Shown: positions 1-11,324 of the stretch, one piece after another | Layout: every line of letters starts with the position of its first letter | Numbering within the stretch: the stretch's first letter is position 1 | DNA from: Triatoma infestans | Lineage: Eukaryota; Arthropoda; Insecta; Hemiptera; Reduviidae | DNA: 64,000 nucleotides | Reading direction: 5' to 3' | NCBI GenBank assembly: GCA_011037195.1 | Contig: JAAEAF010002489.1 | Coordinates: forward strand, 97,914 to 161,913 | Notes under the pieces: generated by a model | Databases searched by the model: none | What the model saw: the letters and a program-made list of their open reading frames with translations, nothing else | What the model was told of the DNA's origin: nothing | Program-made: the position numbers and the translations under genes

Positions 1-609
1 GTGTGCACGACGCCATACCACCCTGCGTCAAATGGACGATTAGAGAGAATTCATAGAGACATCGCCAATAACATATCTCACTATGTCCAAAGTGACAAAA
101 ATTGGCATAATTACCTGCCATTAATTAAAGCTGCACACAACTCAACGAAAAATGTATCCACAAACTTTACCCCCCATGAACTAGTTTTTGGTACCAAATT
201 TCAATTTCCCTGGATACTAAACTATCCACAAAAAGACATTCAAAATTTTAACATTCATACAAAATGTCTATATGAAAAAATTCAAAAAGTTCGTCAACAG
301 GCAAAAAATAATAATGAAAAAGCCAAACAAATAAGGGAAAAATATTATAATAAAAGTGTTTCAAAACAAAATTTCTATGTAGGAGATAACGTTTATTTAA
401 AAAATTTTACGCCCACGGGAAAATTCACAAAAAAATATCATGGCCCGTACCAAATTTACAAAATATTTTCCAACCAGACTGCACTAATTACCTTAAATAA
501 TAATGAAAGAAAATTAGTGCATCTAAGCAAAATTAAAAAAGCACATCTACGGCAAAAACCTACAAATACACATAAAATGAATCTACGGCCAAGAAAGGCA
601 AACATTTAA
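1..609 (+). CDS. pol (partial): Ty3/gypsy-type integrase, C-terminal part (cut by window edge)
   Basis: The reading frame is open from the window edge to a TAA at 607-609. Its first 20 residues contain YHPASNGRLERIHRD, the end of the DDE integrase core, and E15 matches the catalytic glutamate. Residues about 25-70 continue the core (NWHNYLPLIKAAHNS, then TPHELVFGTK). A basic linker follows, and residues about 125-180 resemble the GPY/F module of Ty3/gypsy integrases (GDNVYLKNF, then KYHGPYQIYKI, then LVHLSKIKKAH). The zinc-binding HHCC domain, both catalytic aspartates, RT and RNase H must lie upstream of the window. This part has no internal stop, so it is recent or still under constraint. 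The GTG at position 1 is not a real start. The integrase type is clear; the exact clade is not. Confidence 0.85.
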   Translation: MCTTPYHPASNGRLERIHRDIANNISHYVQSDKNWHNYLPLIKAAHNSTKNVSTNFTPHELVFGTKFQFPWILNYPQKDIQNFNIHTKCLYEKIQKVRQQAKNNNEKAKQIREKYYNKSVSKQNFYVGDNVYLKNFTPTGKFTKKYHGPYQIYKIFSNQTALITLNNNERKLVHLSKIKKAHLRQKPTNTHKMNLRPRKANI

Positions 610-3600
610 AAACATTTTCGGAAAATTTAGACAAATTTTCCTGGTGTTGGGAGGAGACAATACTCTAGTCCAAGGAAAAATTTCAAAATTAATTTCAAAA
701 TTTAAATTCAAACATAAACATTTTAATTAAAAATTTTAAATAAATTCAACATAATATCTCAGTAAATACACCCTGGCATTTTGAAAATTGTATTTCAACA
801 TTTCAATGCACGTTTCAAATTCAACATTTAATTTTAGATCATACACCCTATTTATTTAAACAATTTCGTTAGTGTGAATTGAACATTGATTATGGTCAAT
901 TTTAGGCCATACACCCCAATCATCATACATTTAATTATTGTTAATTTTAAATAATATACATTCTTATTCTTAACAATTTTAGGTTAAACACCCTATTTAT
1001 TTAAACATTGAATTTTAGGTCATAAAGGAAATCATACAAAGCATTTACTAATGCATTGATACAAAGCAAATCCAAACATTTCTTATTTTAGATTTAGATA
1101 CCGACAAAGGAGTCATAAGGAGCAATTGTTAATACTTTTCTTATTTTAGAGAAACAAACAATACGGGAATTTAGCAACCGTACAATGCTAAACTTTATTG
1201 CAGGATTAAAATACTGGAAAATTTATAAAAAAGGAATACAACCTCCACAGCATTGTCTCAACGCCGACAAAACAGGTAAAAAACCCTTAATTCTTAGATA
1301 TACTTCATTTATTTGCTTCTTGTTTAATAGAATAGAAACGTCGACAAAAGGGTGAAATAACAATAAGCATAGCCAACTAAACATTAGGAAGGAATTCCAG
1401 CCACATTCAATAGGAAAGGATTTTCAATTGGGAAATTTTAATCTTCAAGGAATTGCCGAACAATGGAAGTACTAATAAAAGGAGATATCTTTCTGCACCT
1501 GGTAAAAACCCAGTCTACTTTCACTTTTAATTGTTTTTTGTCACATGTACCTTGAAGGGTGATTAAAATCAACACCCCAACTAAATAATTTTCTTTCAAA
1601 TGGCCATATACATTCATATGTATATATTTTATGATACTAATATAATACTTGTTTACCACTAACAAAATATTCGCTTAATCTATCTAGCTTTAGCACTTCG
1701 AATTCTGTCGACATAATCTGCAGATATTCATCGACCTTCGAAATATTAATTAAATATTTATGAGCTCTTACCCATATCCCGGCCGTATCCTAGCTGCGCA
1801 TTCCTGCATTCCTGCTCGCAAGAAATCGATTTCGTCCATTATTTATAAATTAATATTAAGTTTACATAAATTAAGCAAACGTTTTTATCAAAACTTCTTC
1901 GTACAACATAATGCATAAAACAAACTTCTTCGTACAACATAATGCATAAGACAAACTTCTTCGTACAACATAATGCATAAAACAAACTTCTTCGTACAAC
2001 ATAATGCATAAAACAAACTTCTTCGTACAACATAATGCATAAAACAAACTTCTTCGTACAACATAATGCATAAAACAGATTTAGAAAATAAAATCATCAT
2101 TGCACCGTTGATTCAGAAATTAACTAAAACAAATACATTAAATCATTGCACCTTGATTTATAAGACAGCGTATGACAACTCCAACCCTTGTTGGAAGCAA
2201 AAAAAAAATAGAAAGTAATTTAATTCGTCTACAAACACAAAACAAACATAATATTTTATTCCACGAATGTATTTTTTTTTTGTTACTTTAACAAATTTAT
2301 TTTCTTCCTTTTCCAACATTCCTTTCTATTTAATTAATTTGCCTAAACACACAAATTATTAAGGTTCCTAGAAACAATTGTATATAAATAAATATGTGTG
2401 TTTACAAAAAAAAAAAAAAAAAAAAGTATAGATATATATATATATTTTATTATATCATGTCATATATAAATCATTCAATATATCATAAATATAAATCGTT
2501 CATATGATCATCAATCAATTATATCATTTTCAATCAATTATTTTAAATATGTATTAATTTTTAAATTTTATTCTGCATCTTTTTTACATCATATTTGTTT
2601 ATTAATTATCTAGTTCTATAATTGTGATATTTATCAAAAATCTTTTTAAATTGTATAATTTTCAAAGAATTTTAAATCTGCATAAATATTCCTTTTATCA
2701 GAATCAATCTTGAAATTTTATTTGTATTCATATTCTATTTCTTAGAGTCATTTAAAAATGAACAGTTGTTTATAGCCATTAGTTTTGTTACATCTGAATA
2801 ATTATTAGAAGATATTTAACAATTTAATCAAATCATTATTATTGTATATCATTACTTAATTAGGAAATAATTTTTTTTAACATTTATACCATAATCATGA
2901 CGTTTTTCATTCATCTGGAAATTTTTAATTGTTTATAACCATAAGTTTCATTACATGGAAATCATTTCTAATTTTATATCGAAAATGAATCATGAATTTT
3001 TTCAATTGTTTAATACTTATACTCAAGCGAAAATATTTATTTAATCAAAAAAAAAAAAAATTTAATCATTATTGTACCTTAGATTTAGTCAATTTTTATG
3101 TTCAATTTTATATTCAAATTTTTAAATTTCTAATTTTATATCCAAAATGAATCCATGATGCACATAAATTCAGCAAAACTCCTTGTAAATATAATTTTAA
3201 CTCTTACATGATACTTAGTAATGGATTTACCAAGTATTTCAATAACATAAACAATTGGCAAAATAAAAACAAAATGTAAATAATTAATTTAATAAATGTA
3301 GATAATTATCAAGAGCCAATTTTCACATATGTAAATAATTAATGGATCTCTTAATATTTCTAAAACTAAAAATGCAGATCCAATATCATGTATTGAAATT
3401 ATTAGTTTTTTCTCAAATTATGTTAATGACCAATCGTGTAAATATTGTTCTTTTAATGTACATATTTAAATTACTGCCAAAGACTGCTCCAATTTTAAAT
3501 ACTCTATGACAGACAAGACAAAACTGGCTCTTAAAAAACAGCATGCTAGTCGCATATCACTAGCCACATATGCTACAAATTTAGCAGCATCAACAACATC

Positions 3601-3650
3601 ATTTCAGCCAAGCTACCAACGCTAATTTTTCGCAAACGAAAAATTACTTC
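610..3650 (+). other. Non-coding AT-rich tail of the gypsy element
   Basis: Three kilobases separate the integrase stop from the polypurine tract. This is where an env gene would sit in an env-bearing gypsy element, but no open frame above about 75 codons is seen and no envelope motif is recognised. The stretch is AT-rich with several A and T runs and one 31-bp tandem repeat (1890-2075). It may be a decayed env, a long 3' UTR or secondary insertions; I cannot tell which. Confidence 0.5.
1890..2075. repeat. 31-bp tandem repeat, six copies
   Basis: Six consecutive 31-bp units begin at about 1890, 1921, 1952, 1983, 2014 and 2045. Each contains CTTCTTCGTACAACATAATG followed by CATAAAA, and the copies are nearly identical. 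Because 31 is not a multiple of three, every minus-strand frame cycles through the same residues, giving several overlapping spurious short ORFs. The repeat lies within the non-coding part of the gypsy element. Near-identity of units implies recent expansion. Confidence 0.95.
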
Positions 3651-3661
3651 AGGAGGGGGGA
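3651..3661 (+). other. Polypurine tract of the gypsy element
   Basis: An uninterrupted purine run, AGGAGGGGGGA, directly precedes the TGATGTAGG start of the putative 3' LTR. This is the position and composition expected of the plus-strand primer in LTR retrotransposons. Confidence 0.7.
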
Positions 3662-3999
3662 TGATGTAGGGGTAGTGAACCCCCACCACTCATCCACTCT
3701 AGCGAGTGAACCCCCATCACTCAAAAACAGCCCCTCGCGCACAGAGAGAGGAGAGGGTTCGGCGAGTGTATATATATACGAGAGACAGAGTCAAAGAGAT
3801 ATTCTGTTCACAGTCTACACTTCAATTGTACATATCGTTTAGCCACGTCAGTCTGTCTGTTCAGTTCTTGTAGTGTAAAGTATACAGTCCTTGGTAGTCA
3901 GTCATATACATATATATCAATTATATATCTTATACCGATATTGAGGTGTTATTTATCCATCAACATCCACAACCAACATCTCCTCCTACAACCATTACA
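3662..3999 (+). mobile_element. 3' LTR of the gypsy element
   Basis: The stretch follows the polypurine tract, starts with TGATGTAGG (or TGTAGG at 3665) and could end at the CA of ACCATTACA. It contains an inverted GGGGTAGTGAACCCCC near the start, a TATA-like box at 3769-3778 and the pyrimidine-rich downstream part typical of R-U5. The 5' LTR and target duplication lie outside the window, so the right boundary is inferred from the CA ending alone. Confidence 0.55.
3769..3778 (+). promoter_or_regulatory. TATA-like box in the gypsy LTR
   Basis: The alternating TA run TATATATA lies about 107 bp into the LTR, followed by a purine-rich stretch. Position fits a U3 promoter driving transcription of the element, but nothing else supports it. 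Confidence 0.35.
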
Positions 4000-4161
4000 G
4001 TTTCAATATTGCCGATCGTCCTCTTGGCAAATGGATTGGCACCAAAAGAAACAGTTCTTGGGATGAAGAATCTGAAATTGCCTGAAACTATTGAAGTCAA
4101 TTCTGCTGAATACAGCCCGTATAGTCCGCAGATTTCTTCAATAGATTTTGCATGTGTCGGT

Positions 4162-4380
4162 ATATGGGTATGATTGGGTCCGCATAGCTGGAAAGTATCA
4201 CAGATATTTTCTGGGATAGCCTGCTTTTCTTCGTAGTCATCGACCATTTTCGGGAGTTCGGGCATCATTCGGGCTGTTTTGACAGAACATCCTGATGATG
4301 GGCGAAAGCCCGATACCGGTCGATGATCACGAAAAGAAGCAGGCTATCACGGAAAATATCTCTGATGTGTATGGATGTAT
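4162..4380. mobile_element. Palindromic hairpin element with hammerhead-like arms (decayed)
   Basis: A left arm (about 4170-4270) and a right arm (about 4285-4372) are imperfect inverted repeats: GATAGCCTGCTTTTCTTCG on the left mirrors CGAAAAGAAGCAGGCTATC on the right. The left end carries GGGTCCGCATAGCTGGAAAG, a box shared with insertions near 27.97, 52.56, 55.45 and 61.65 kb. Each arm holds a version of the hammerhead-like motif. The right arm is shorter than the left, and I found no convincing target duplication. Confidence 0.7.
4288..4325 (+). ncRNA. Hammerhead-ribozyme-like motif, core mutated
   Basis: Order of elements: CATC (stem I 5' side), CTGATGA (core), one extra T, GGGC-GAAA-GCCC (stem II with a tetraloop), GATA where the ribozyme core has GAAA, CCGGT (with the preceding A a self-complementary ACCGGT stem III), C as the residue 5' of cleavage, then GATG, complementary to CATC. 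All three stems form, but the GATA substitution hits an essential core position, so activity is unlikely. Confidence 0.45.
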
Positions 4381-4609
4381 AAGTATATATGTAATAGTAT
4401 TGTTCTGTCGCAATGTTAGTGACTATTCCCCTTTGCCTATTTTATTCCGCAATTGCAAAAATGGCAATAATAATAATAATATTAATAACAATAGAGCTTC
4501 CACGGAAAATTACAATGGAAATGTGCAAAAAGAAAGGCGCCCTCCTACCTGGAGTAGCCTTTAATCTCGTAAAACGCTAATGAACCGAGTTGTCGATGCG
4601 AAGATAAAA

Positions 4610-4870
4610 AAAACAATAGAAGGCCTGATAAGCTAAGTAATCTAGACCGTGTAAGAATCCAGCAGTGCTGCCCTTAGATTTTCTCGTCCTAGGAGCCTCT
4701 AAGATCACTGTCCGGTACTAGGTAGTGTTATCTGATACGAAAGAACACTGCCCGAAGGGACAGTATATTGAGATGTCTCCGGGCACCAATGACAATAGCG
4801 TCCCTTAATACGTGTTCTCCACAAGAATACACTGAGAGATGGCTCCGGGCACCAATGATCACAGATAAAC
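4610..4870 (+). mobile_element. tRNA-derived SINE relic
   Basis: The body CTGCCCTTAGATTTTCTCGT followed by CCTAGGAGCCTCT recurs in reverse orientation near 31.75 and 57.94 kb, and in weaker form after the tRNA-like heads near 27.4 and 57.3 kb. Upstream, 4627-4670 is where the tRNA-like head should lie (AAGCTAAGTAATCTAGACC), but the pol III boxes are eroded. A CTCCGGGCACCAATGA block is repeated in tandem at about 4779 and 4842. The family assignment rests on the shared body. Confidence 0.5.
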
Positions 4871-7800
4871 CAAAAGGATGGAGTTGGTTATTGAAGAAAT
4901 TTGCCTTGATTTTGCAAGGTTTTCAGTCCTAAGAATGTAATGCTTAAACCAACGATTTTGCAACAAATATAAGAATAAAAGTCTGTATTACTTTCCTAAG
5001 AAAGGCGAACATTTTGCTATCAAGTTATAAACTATTTTATTTAGAGCAGTGTAATGGAAAGACTATACTTCTTATCATTATCACAATATTTACACAGATA
5101 TCATACTTTTTATCATTACGCAATTCATATAGCGTCACTGATATCATGTACTGCGCTCTGACATGTTCTCTAAGCAAAGTCAGTGCGCGATATACTTGTT
5201 TAAGCAAACGATGTGTTCAAGCATCTATCTTCGCCCAATTCCCAAGGTGGGAAATCCTTTAAATAAAAATACAGATTTATTTTGCAGTCTAAAAACAGTC
5301 TTCTACAAGTAAAAAAACCTCATTTTAGCATCATTAATGAAAAAGTCTTATTAAAGCCCACTAAAACATCAAGAAGATATTACAAACACGTCCAGTTTAC
5401 AACCAGCCCCGTACAAGCTCGCTAGTCTGTAGGATAAAAAGTTACCTATAGTCACCCTCTCAATCACTACTCATACCGTCCCTACAACATTCCTCACAAA
5501 TTAAAAAGTGTATTCGCTATTTCAATTTTAAATGTTTAAGCAGCAATAGCACCAGAAAATAAATGATTGATTCATAGAGTATTGATCTTGCAAAAACATC
5601 GTAACTGCTAGGCTGTTTAATGAGGGAATACTATGATAGAATTTCTTAGTCCTCTATTCTTTGCTCACTTTTAAGGAGCCAGGAAAAATCGATGTGAAAG
5701 TTGGAAACAAGTATTCTTTCTCACATCAACCATTATTAGAGATATAGAGTTATGGCAGTCGAAGTTTTATCGGGAACAACACTTAGCTCCCATTAAGTGT
5801 CTAACTATTATATACATTTCCCAGGAAAGTCAATAAACTAGATTATATTGCTTGCAAAGCATGATAAAAATATATAATATGTAGGATAAAAGTCATTTAT
5901 TTAAAAGAATATGTAATAAAATAAATTAGGCTACAAATTTAAACGTAATAAGATTTTAGAAAAAAAATTTATGTATCCAACAGAAAAACAAGAGTAAAAA
6001 TATTTCCCAACTTTGTATTCCACTTTGAAAAGAAAAAAGAAAGGAAAAAAAAATCTTTGCTGCTATAGATTTATGAGAATTTTCTTTATTTTCACATAAA
6101 TTGGATTAGGGAAATTTATCTCCTGAGTATGTTATAAAAAATGAAATTTTATTTGATTTTTCTTTCTTTTTCTCTTTTTTTTTTCTCAAGTTACTACTCA
6201 CGTAAATGTTATGTATCACTTAAGAGTATAGTCTTAAACTATATGGGTGGAAAAATAAATGGCAAAACATCGATAAATGTATTAAAAAAATAAAATATTA
6301 ATGAAAAAATAAATAAATTTCTATATATTTTTCCTTAATAACTAATACAAGGAATTATTTATTGCGAAAGAAAATTTTTTTTTAATTTTTTACATTCATT
6401 ATTATCATTTTTACATTTATTCCTTTCACACACCTACCTGTAATATTATATAATATTATGTATAGTATATAATCAGGGCATCACTCCCATATAAAAAGTG
6501 GATAAAAATGAAGACTATCCAATCTAAGCTCAACAGTATTATGTTACTGTAATATGATTTTCCCAGCCGCAAAGGACTTTTCCACCATATTACAGAGGCA
6601 AAAAATTTATAATTAATATTGCCCATAATGGATATTTTTCCCGTCTAATCCGAAGTATTTTTTTTTCACAAACAGCTTTTAATCATAGAAAATATTTTAT
6701 ACATAAAATGTATTCTATAATAGATCTATATTAGAAAAATGTTTTTTTTTCTTTCCTATTGTGAGATTATATGGAAAATGAAAAGCGCTCAGATTATTAC
6801 ATATTCAGTCTGAGAGTAAATTGCTTTTTTTTTTCTTCTACTGAATAGGTATTATTTTGGGAAAACTTACTATTAAATATATACATATATTTTTATATAG
6901 AAAAATTTATCAAAAGGTGGTTGTTTTGAAAAGTCTACCTGAAACAAATATTCATCACTCTTACAATACTGTACAGTAATGATAAGGACCTATTGATTGA
7001 TGCCACTGATTGGATTACAACTGAAAGCTCTTTATGGAAAGATGAAGAAAAAAAGAAATGTGGTGTGAAACACTCACACGATTATCCCTTATATCGCAGT
7101 TAATACAATTAAGAAAGTAACAAATTGTTTTTTTAAATATGTTCACGATGTTACAGTCCATATATGCACACTCTAGTGGAAGAAGAAATGCAAAAATAAA
7201 TAGTTTTGAAAAATATTTTAAATGAAATAATTTTGGCAAAAATAATGTATTTTAGAGTCAGGTACTAAAATGTAAGGTCATTGTTGCTAAAGAGACAAAA
7301 GCACAGGAATCCGTTAGGAAAATAACAATGCCACTTGGCCAACTGTTTTGTAAGAGAAAATCCCCCCATAGAGAGGGCATTCCTTCAAGACAGTCTACAT
7401 TCTGCTTTCAAAGCAAGAAGACTTGCTTCAGGAATCGCTCTCTTAAACTCAAGACAGTGATAGAGATTTGCCTTTATTCTAGATCATTTATTAAGACAGT
7501 TTGTTATAGACACGGAAAGAGGACACGTCAGAACTGTGCCAGTTTTAAGTTAAAACATAAGTGTATAGCATTTAAATCTAGATAAATAATTGATTTATAC
7601 ATATTCGCTGTGATATTATAAAGCTATTTAAATTCTCTTAGAGAATATATTTATTTCAAAAACAGTGGTGATTTCTTGATTATTTTCTAATACTTCACTC
7701 TCTTAAACATATATACTTACAAGCCCTTTTACTAAACCGCTCGGCTACTACAAACATACATCACCCCACACCAAAAACATTTCACACACAAACACAAACA

Positions 7801-8865
7801 ACACTTTATAACTATAAGATACGTATCACTTTTATTTGACGTATTTTTCTGAAAATATTGTTTTTTGTTTTTTTTTGGTGCTGCTGAGGAATGTGAAATA
7901 TTAAAATTCAAATGTGTTTCTTTACTATTGGCTCTCTCTCTACAATGTAATCACATTCTCTAACTGCCTCTGGGTGGCACTTGTCCCCCCCTCCCCCCAC
8001 ACAGCAAACTGTATGTTTATTTTTTTAGGACATATGAGCAAAATTTGAAATTTAAAATAAAAATTGTCATTTAATATATAATTGTGAATCTCAGTGTGAA
8101 TGTTGCACACTAGATGTTTTGTATAAAAAAAAAAGTTATTAGTGATTCCACCTTGCAACCCCATCTTATACACAGCTTTTGGAAACTAAATTAAATTATA
8201 TTGCCCAGGTTTTGAACATGGCCTCTCCAAGGTTGCCTAAAATGTTCGCGATGAATATTTTACTGCTTTACGACTTCAAGTCGTCTCTCTATATCCAGGT
8301 AGCTTGCTTATTATATTATTAAGATTTCGCCAACTTATAAAACTAATTCTTCACTGTTTAATTACTTTCCTAACTAATAATAATAATAATGCTAAGATAT
8401 CAACTACAGTCTCTTTTTATCTGAAATGATAAAAGAAATTTTAAATCAAATTCTTCCCTAATAAAACTTCCTGGTAATATAAAGTTATGATCAGAATATG
8501 CAGCATGAATAATTTAATAAAAAAGATCATAACCTACTAGAAAACTATTTCAAATTTACGCTTTGATCAGTGAAGAGAAAATTTATTAATATTAAAGTAC
8601 AGGGAAAAAAAGAAGTTTTTCTTGAAAGTATTTTCATGCGTCTTGGTTAAACGGTTTTTAGTAGCATAGTATAATTTTGACTTCTTTTTTTTTTCGTTCT
8701 TTTTATTTTTTTATGTGGACTAGGTAACTTTTAATGAATTTTTATTGAACTGGATTGGAAAAACTGAAGAAAATCTTTATTTTTCTATCGCGATAAATGA
8801 AGAATTTTATCACTTTGTCTTACAATTGTTGATTACGTAATGGGATCCGACTCATAGGACCCTAA
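4871..8865. other. AT-rich DNA without recognisable genes
   Basis: I see only short, unsupported ORFs, many A and T runs, and a short degenerate piece of family A around 7815-8010 (ATCACTTTTATTTGACG, then a GGTGGCACTTGTCC block that recurs near 22.33 kb). No RNA gene or complete mobile element is recognised. Confidence 0.6.
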
Positions 8866-9335
8866 AGGTGGCTACAGACTATGCATGTATTCGCGATTCC
8901 TGATGCGTGATGCGTGAATCGCGGGCAGTTCACGAATAGTGTGTAGGGACTGTTTGTTAAAAATCGATTCGTAAACAACATGATTCCTGAGTCCACAGTA
9001 ATTCGCTCTAAAGAGCGGTAAATTGACGAATATCAAAGGCTGCGCATGAGTACGAACCGCTGATTCGCCAGTGTTCGGGCGTTAATTCGTCCATTCGTTG
9101 TGCGCGCTAGTTTGTTCGAGGGGGTTATGTTTACGCGTTCTTTTTTTTTTTTTTTTTTTTTTAAGGATAATTAAAAACAATTAGTAGTTTCTGAATATTA
9201 TTGGCTGATTATTTATAATTGATTAGAGTGTATTAAATTGTATGAACCTCATTTAACAGCCAGTTGTATTTTTATTATTAATTAATAATGCTACATTATT
9301 TATTATTTTTTACCCAACTGTTTCAACACTCAGCG

Positions 9336-9510
9336 TAAGTATTTAACTTATTAATTTATTATTTAAAACTTACTCTACTACACTAAAACTAAAAATTACT
9401 TAAAACTTCAATTTTAGCTGGAATCCAGTCCACCACAAGCGGTTGTATAAATGAGGCGAGACGCAATAGCATAGTAAGTTTTAAATAATAAATTAATAAG
9501 TTAAATACTA
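9336..9510. repeat. Short inverted repeat, 37-bp arms
   Basis: The arm at 9336-9371 (TAAGTATTTAACTTATTAAT onward) is the near-perfect reverse complement of 9473-9510 (AAATTAATAAGTTAAATACT inside it). About 100 bp separate the arms. The pair lies next to the inner end of the larger inverted repeat and may be part of the same element. Confidence 0.7.
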
Positions 9511-9743
9511 TTAAGTATGTACCAAATAATATTAAATTAACAGAACTCTTCATTTACAGTACCACAAATTTGAAAATAAATACTACATACATACGAGTTT
9601 AAACCACGTGGACCCATAATATGATGAAAATTAAAAGTAATAATTACATATATATATAAAAAACCAGACATCAAGGGATTAGTTTCCAACAAATTTGGAC
9701 AAGTAACAAATCGTTACAAATCAGTAATGTAAATATAAAAAAA

Positions 9744-10740
9744 ATCTGGTGTGAAACACTCACACAACTTTCTCTTACTCCTGTTCTCAATATTATAATT
9801 GACAAATTTATAGTTTGTGTATCAAATTTAATGAAATTTGTCGATAACTGAAAAAAACTATTCAGTAAAAGCGCACTTCCGGTTTACTGATTTTCTTCAC
9901 ACCCGGAATTTTGGCCAACTATTTATTTCTAATTAATTTCATTTGGATGATAGAGTTGTATAATCAAGTATGATACCACTTTAGAGGAAGCTGTAACCCT
10001 ACCCCTCTCCTAAAAGTGCCCTTAAATGAATTTTCTCAGAGAAATGTTTTATATAAAAGTTGTAGATCTTTGAATGTTTAGTTTATATGTGTAGTTTCAA
10101 GAAAATCGTCGGGGCCATTTTTGAGAAAATCGCGAAAAAGTGAAAAAATCATATTTAGTAAAGTGTTAAAAGAAAAGCACTTCCAGTTTTCCGATTTTTC
10201 TCAAACTCGGAATTTCAACAACATATTTAATTCTAATTAACATTATTTAAATGACCGAATTGTGTAATAACCTGAAATAGCACTTTAGAGGGTAACCTAA
10301 CCCCACCCTTCCCCCAGAAGGGCCCTTAAATCAATTTTTCCAGAGAAATGTTTCAAATAAAAGTTGTAGCTCCTTGTATATGTAGTTGATGTGTCAAGTT
10401 TAAAGAAAATCCTTGGAGCCATTTTTGAGAAAAACGCAAAAAAGTAAAAAAGTCAACTAGTAAAGTGGTTCCGTTGAGGAATTTTGACAGATAACGCATA
10501 GTCAGATCGCATGGTGATACCTAAACGGAATATTAAGTTTCAGTTTTCTACGGTTTTTCGTTTTTGAGCTATGCTGTTCACATACATACATACATACACA
10601 CACCACACACGCACAGACCATTTGCTAAAAACCACTTTTTTGGACTCAGGCGGACCTCAAAACCGATATTTCCGGTGAAAACTCGATATCGAAAATTTGA
10701 CACGATTACAATACTTCTCTTACTAGGAGTAAGAGAAAGT
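9744..10740 (+). mobile_element. Family A dispersed repeat, full-length copy
   Basis: This 1-kb unit starts TCTGGTGTGAAACACTCACA, in which GTGTGA and TCACAC form a hairpin, and continues ACTTTCTCTTACTCC. It ends with the inverse of the latter, GGAGTAAGAGAAAGT. It encodes no protein. Inside, a block of roughly 285 bp occurs twice in tandem (about 9880-10160 and 10160-10450): each begins near CACTTCCGGTTT or CACTTCCAGTTT, passes CCCTTAAAT and AAATAAAAGTTGTAG, and ends ATTTTTGAGAAAA. A third part carries an ACATACATACATACACAC run. Near-complete copies lie at 33.8 and 45.7 kb and many fragments elsewhere. Ends suggest a non-autonomous DNA element; the superfamily is unknown. Confidence 0.8.
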
Positions 10741-10951
10741 AATAAAAAAATATAAAAAAAAAATTAATTTAACAATAATAACTTTAAAAACTTAGACTCA
10801 CCTCATACTGGTCGCAACATTCCAACATCATATTTTAAAAAATAAAGAATTCTACTAAGGTTGGTATAAATCTGTGGACATCTAGTCAGTAACAATGTGT
10901 CTCTCTCATAATATTATAAAATTTCTTTGTAATTTCAGATTCAATTATATA

Positions 10952-10990
10952 ACCCTTGAGAAGAACACGCTGAGTGTTGAAACGTTGGGT
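10952..10990 (+). ncRNA. Hammerhead-like motif with different stem sequences
   Basis: Order: ACCC, TTGAGAA, one extra G, AACAC-GCTGA-GTGTT, GAAA, CGT, T, GGGT. Stem I (ACCC with GGGT), stem II (AACAC with GTGTT) and a minimal ACGT stem III all pair, though their sequences differ from the ACCGGT-type copies. The core reads TTGAGAA rather than CTGANGA, so two essential residues are changed and activity is unlikely. The architecture, including one extra base before stem II, matches the other copies. Confidence 0.45.
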
Positions 10991-11193
10991 AAAAAATAAT
11001 AAATAATGTAGAATTATTAATTAATAATGAAAATACAACTGGCTGTTATATGAGGCTCATACAATTTAATACACTCTAATCAATTAACAACAATGGCCGA
11101 AGAACATAACAGGCAAGAATACGATTGGTCTGATGTACACTTTTTCGTAAAAAACTGACTCCAGAGAATGAATCGAATGAACTTAATAATTAC

Positions 11194-11324
11194 CTGTCTC
11201 TATTTTTGAATAGTGATACACTCCACCATCTGCGTTTTGTCCATTTGTTTAAAAACTTCTTCTTCTTTTGCGGTATAATTATAAAAACAGCACTAGCGAT
11301 TGCCAGATCATCGTCACTCTCCAT
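11194..11324 (-). pseudogene. Harbinger transposase, first exon
   Basis: The minus strand opens with ATG at 11324 and encodes MESDDDLAIASAV, then KKKKF, then KRRWWSV, ending at ...NRDR. This acidic start followed by a basic, tryptophan-rich stretch resembles the N-terminus of arthropod Harbinger (HARBI1-like) transposases. An in-frame TAA follows, but the coding match ends at AG/GTAATT, a good splice donor, so the stop lies in what would be an intron. No downstream exon with the DDE core is found before the left end at 8866. It was too short for ordinary ORF listing. Position inside Harbinger-type ends supports the call. Confidence 0.6.

Larger units (their letters stand above)
9217..11085. 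mobile_element. Inverted-repeat element nested in the Harbinger
   Basis: A left arm at 9217-9338 and a right arm at about 10957-11085 are inverted copies of each other. Shared blocks include ATTGATTAGAGTGTATTAAA, a CAGCCAGTTGTATTTT block and CAACACTCAGCG. The inner end of the right arm joins a hammerhead-like motif (10952-10990); the left arm keeps only half of it. A smaller inverted pair (9336-9371 with 9473-9510) and a family A copy lie between the arms. No target duplication was found. Confidence 0.65.

Noticed and set aside
1890..2075. CRISPR array
   Set aside because: The 31-bp units are contiguous with no unique spacers, and the context is a eukaryotic retrotransposon.
1839..2100. Three minus-strand ORFs with repeated MLYEEVCFMHYVV-type residues
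   Set aside because: They are translations of the 31-bp tandem repeat in all three frames, not proteins.
3946..4173. ORF of 75 codons and its 102-codon minus shadow
   Set aside because: It starts inside the LTR and runs into the hairpin element; no recognised domain on either strand.
9744..10740. Family A as a Helitron
   Set aside because: A terminal hairpin is present, but no TC start or CTRR end lies at the expected places, and the ACTTTCTCTTACTCC ends are inverted repeats.
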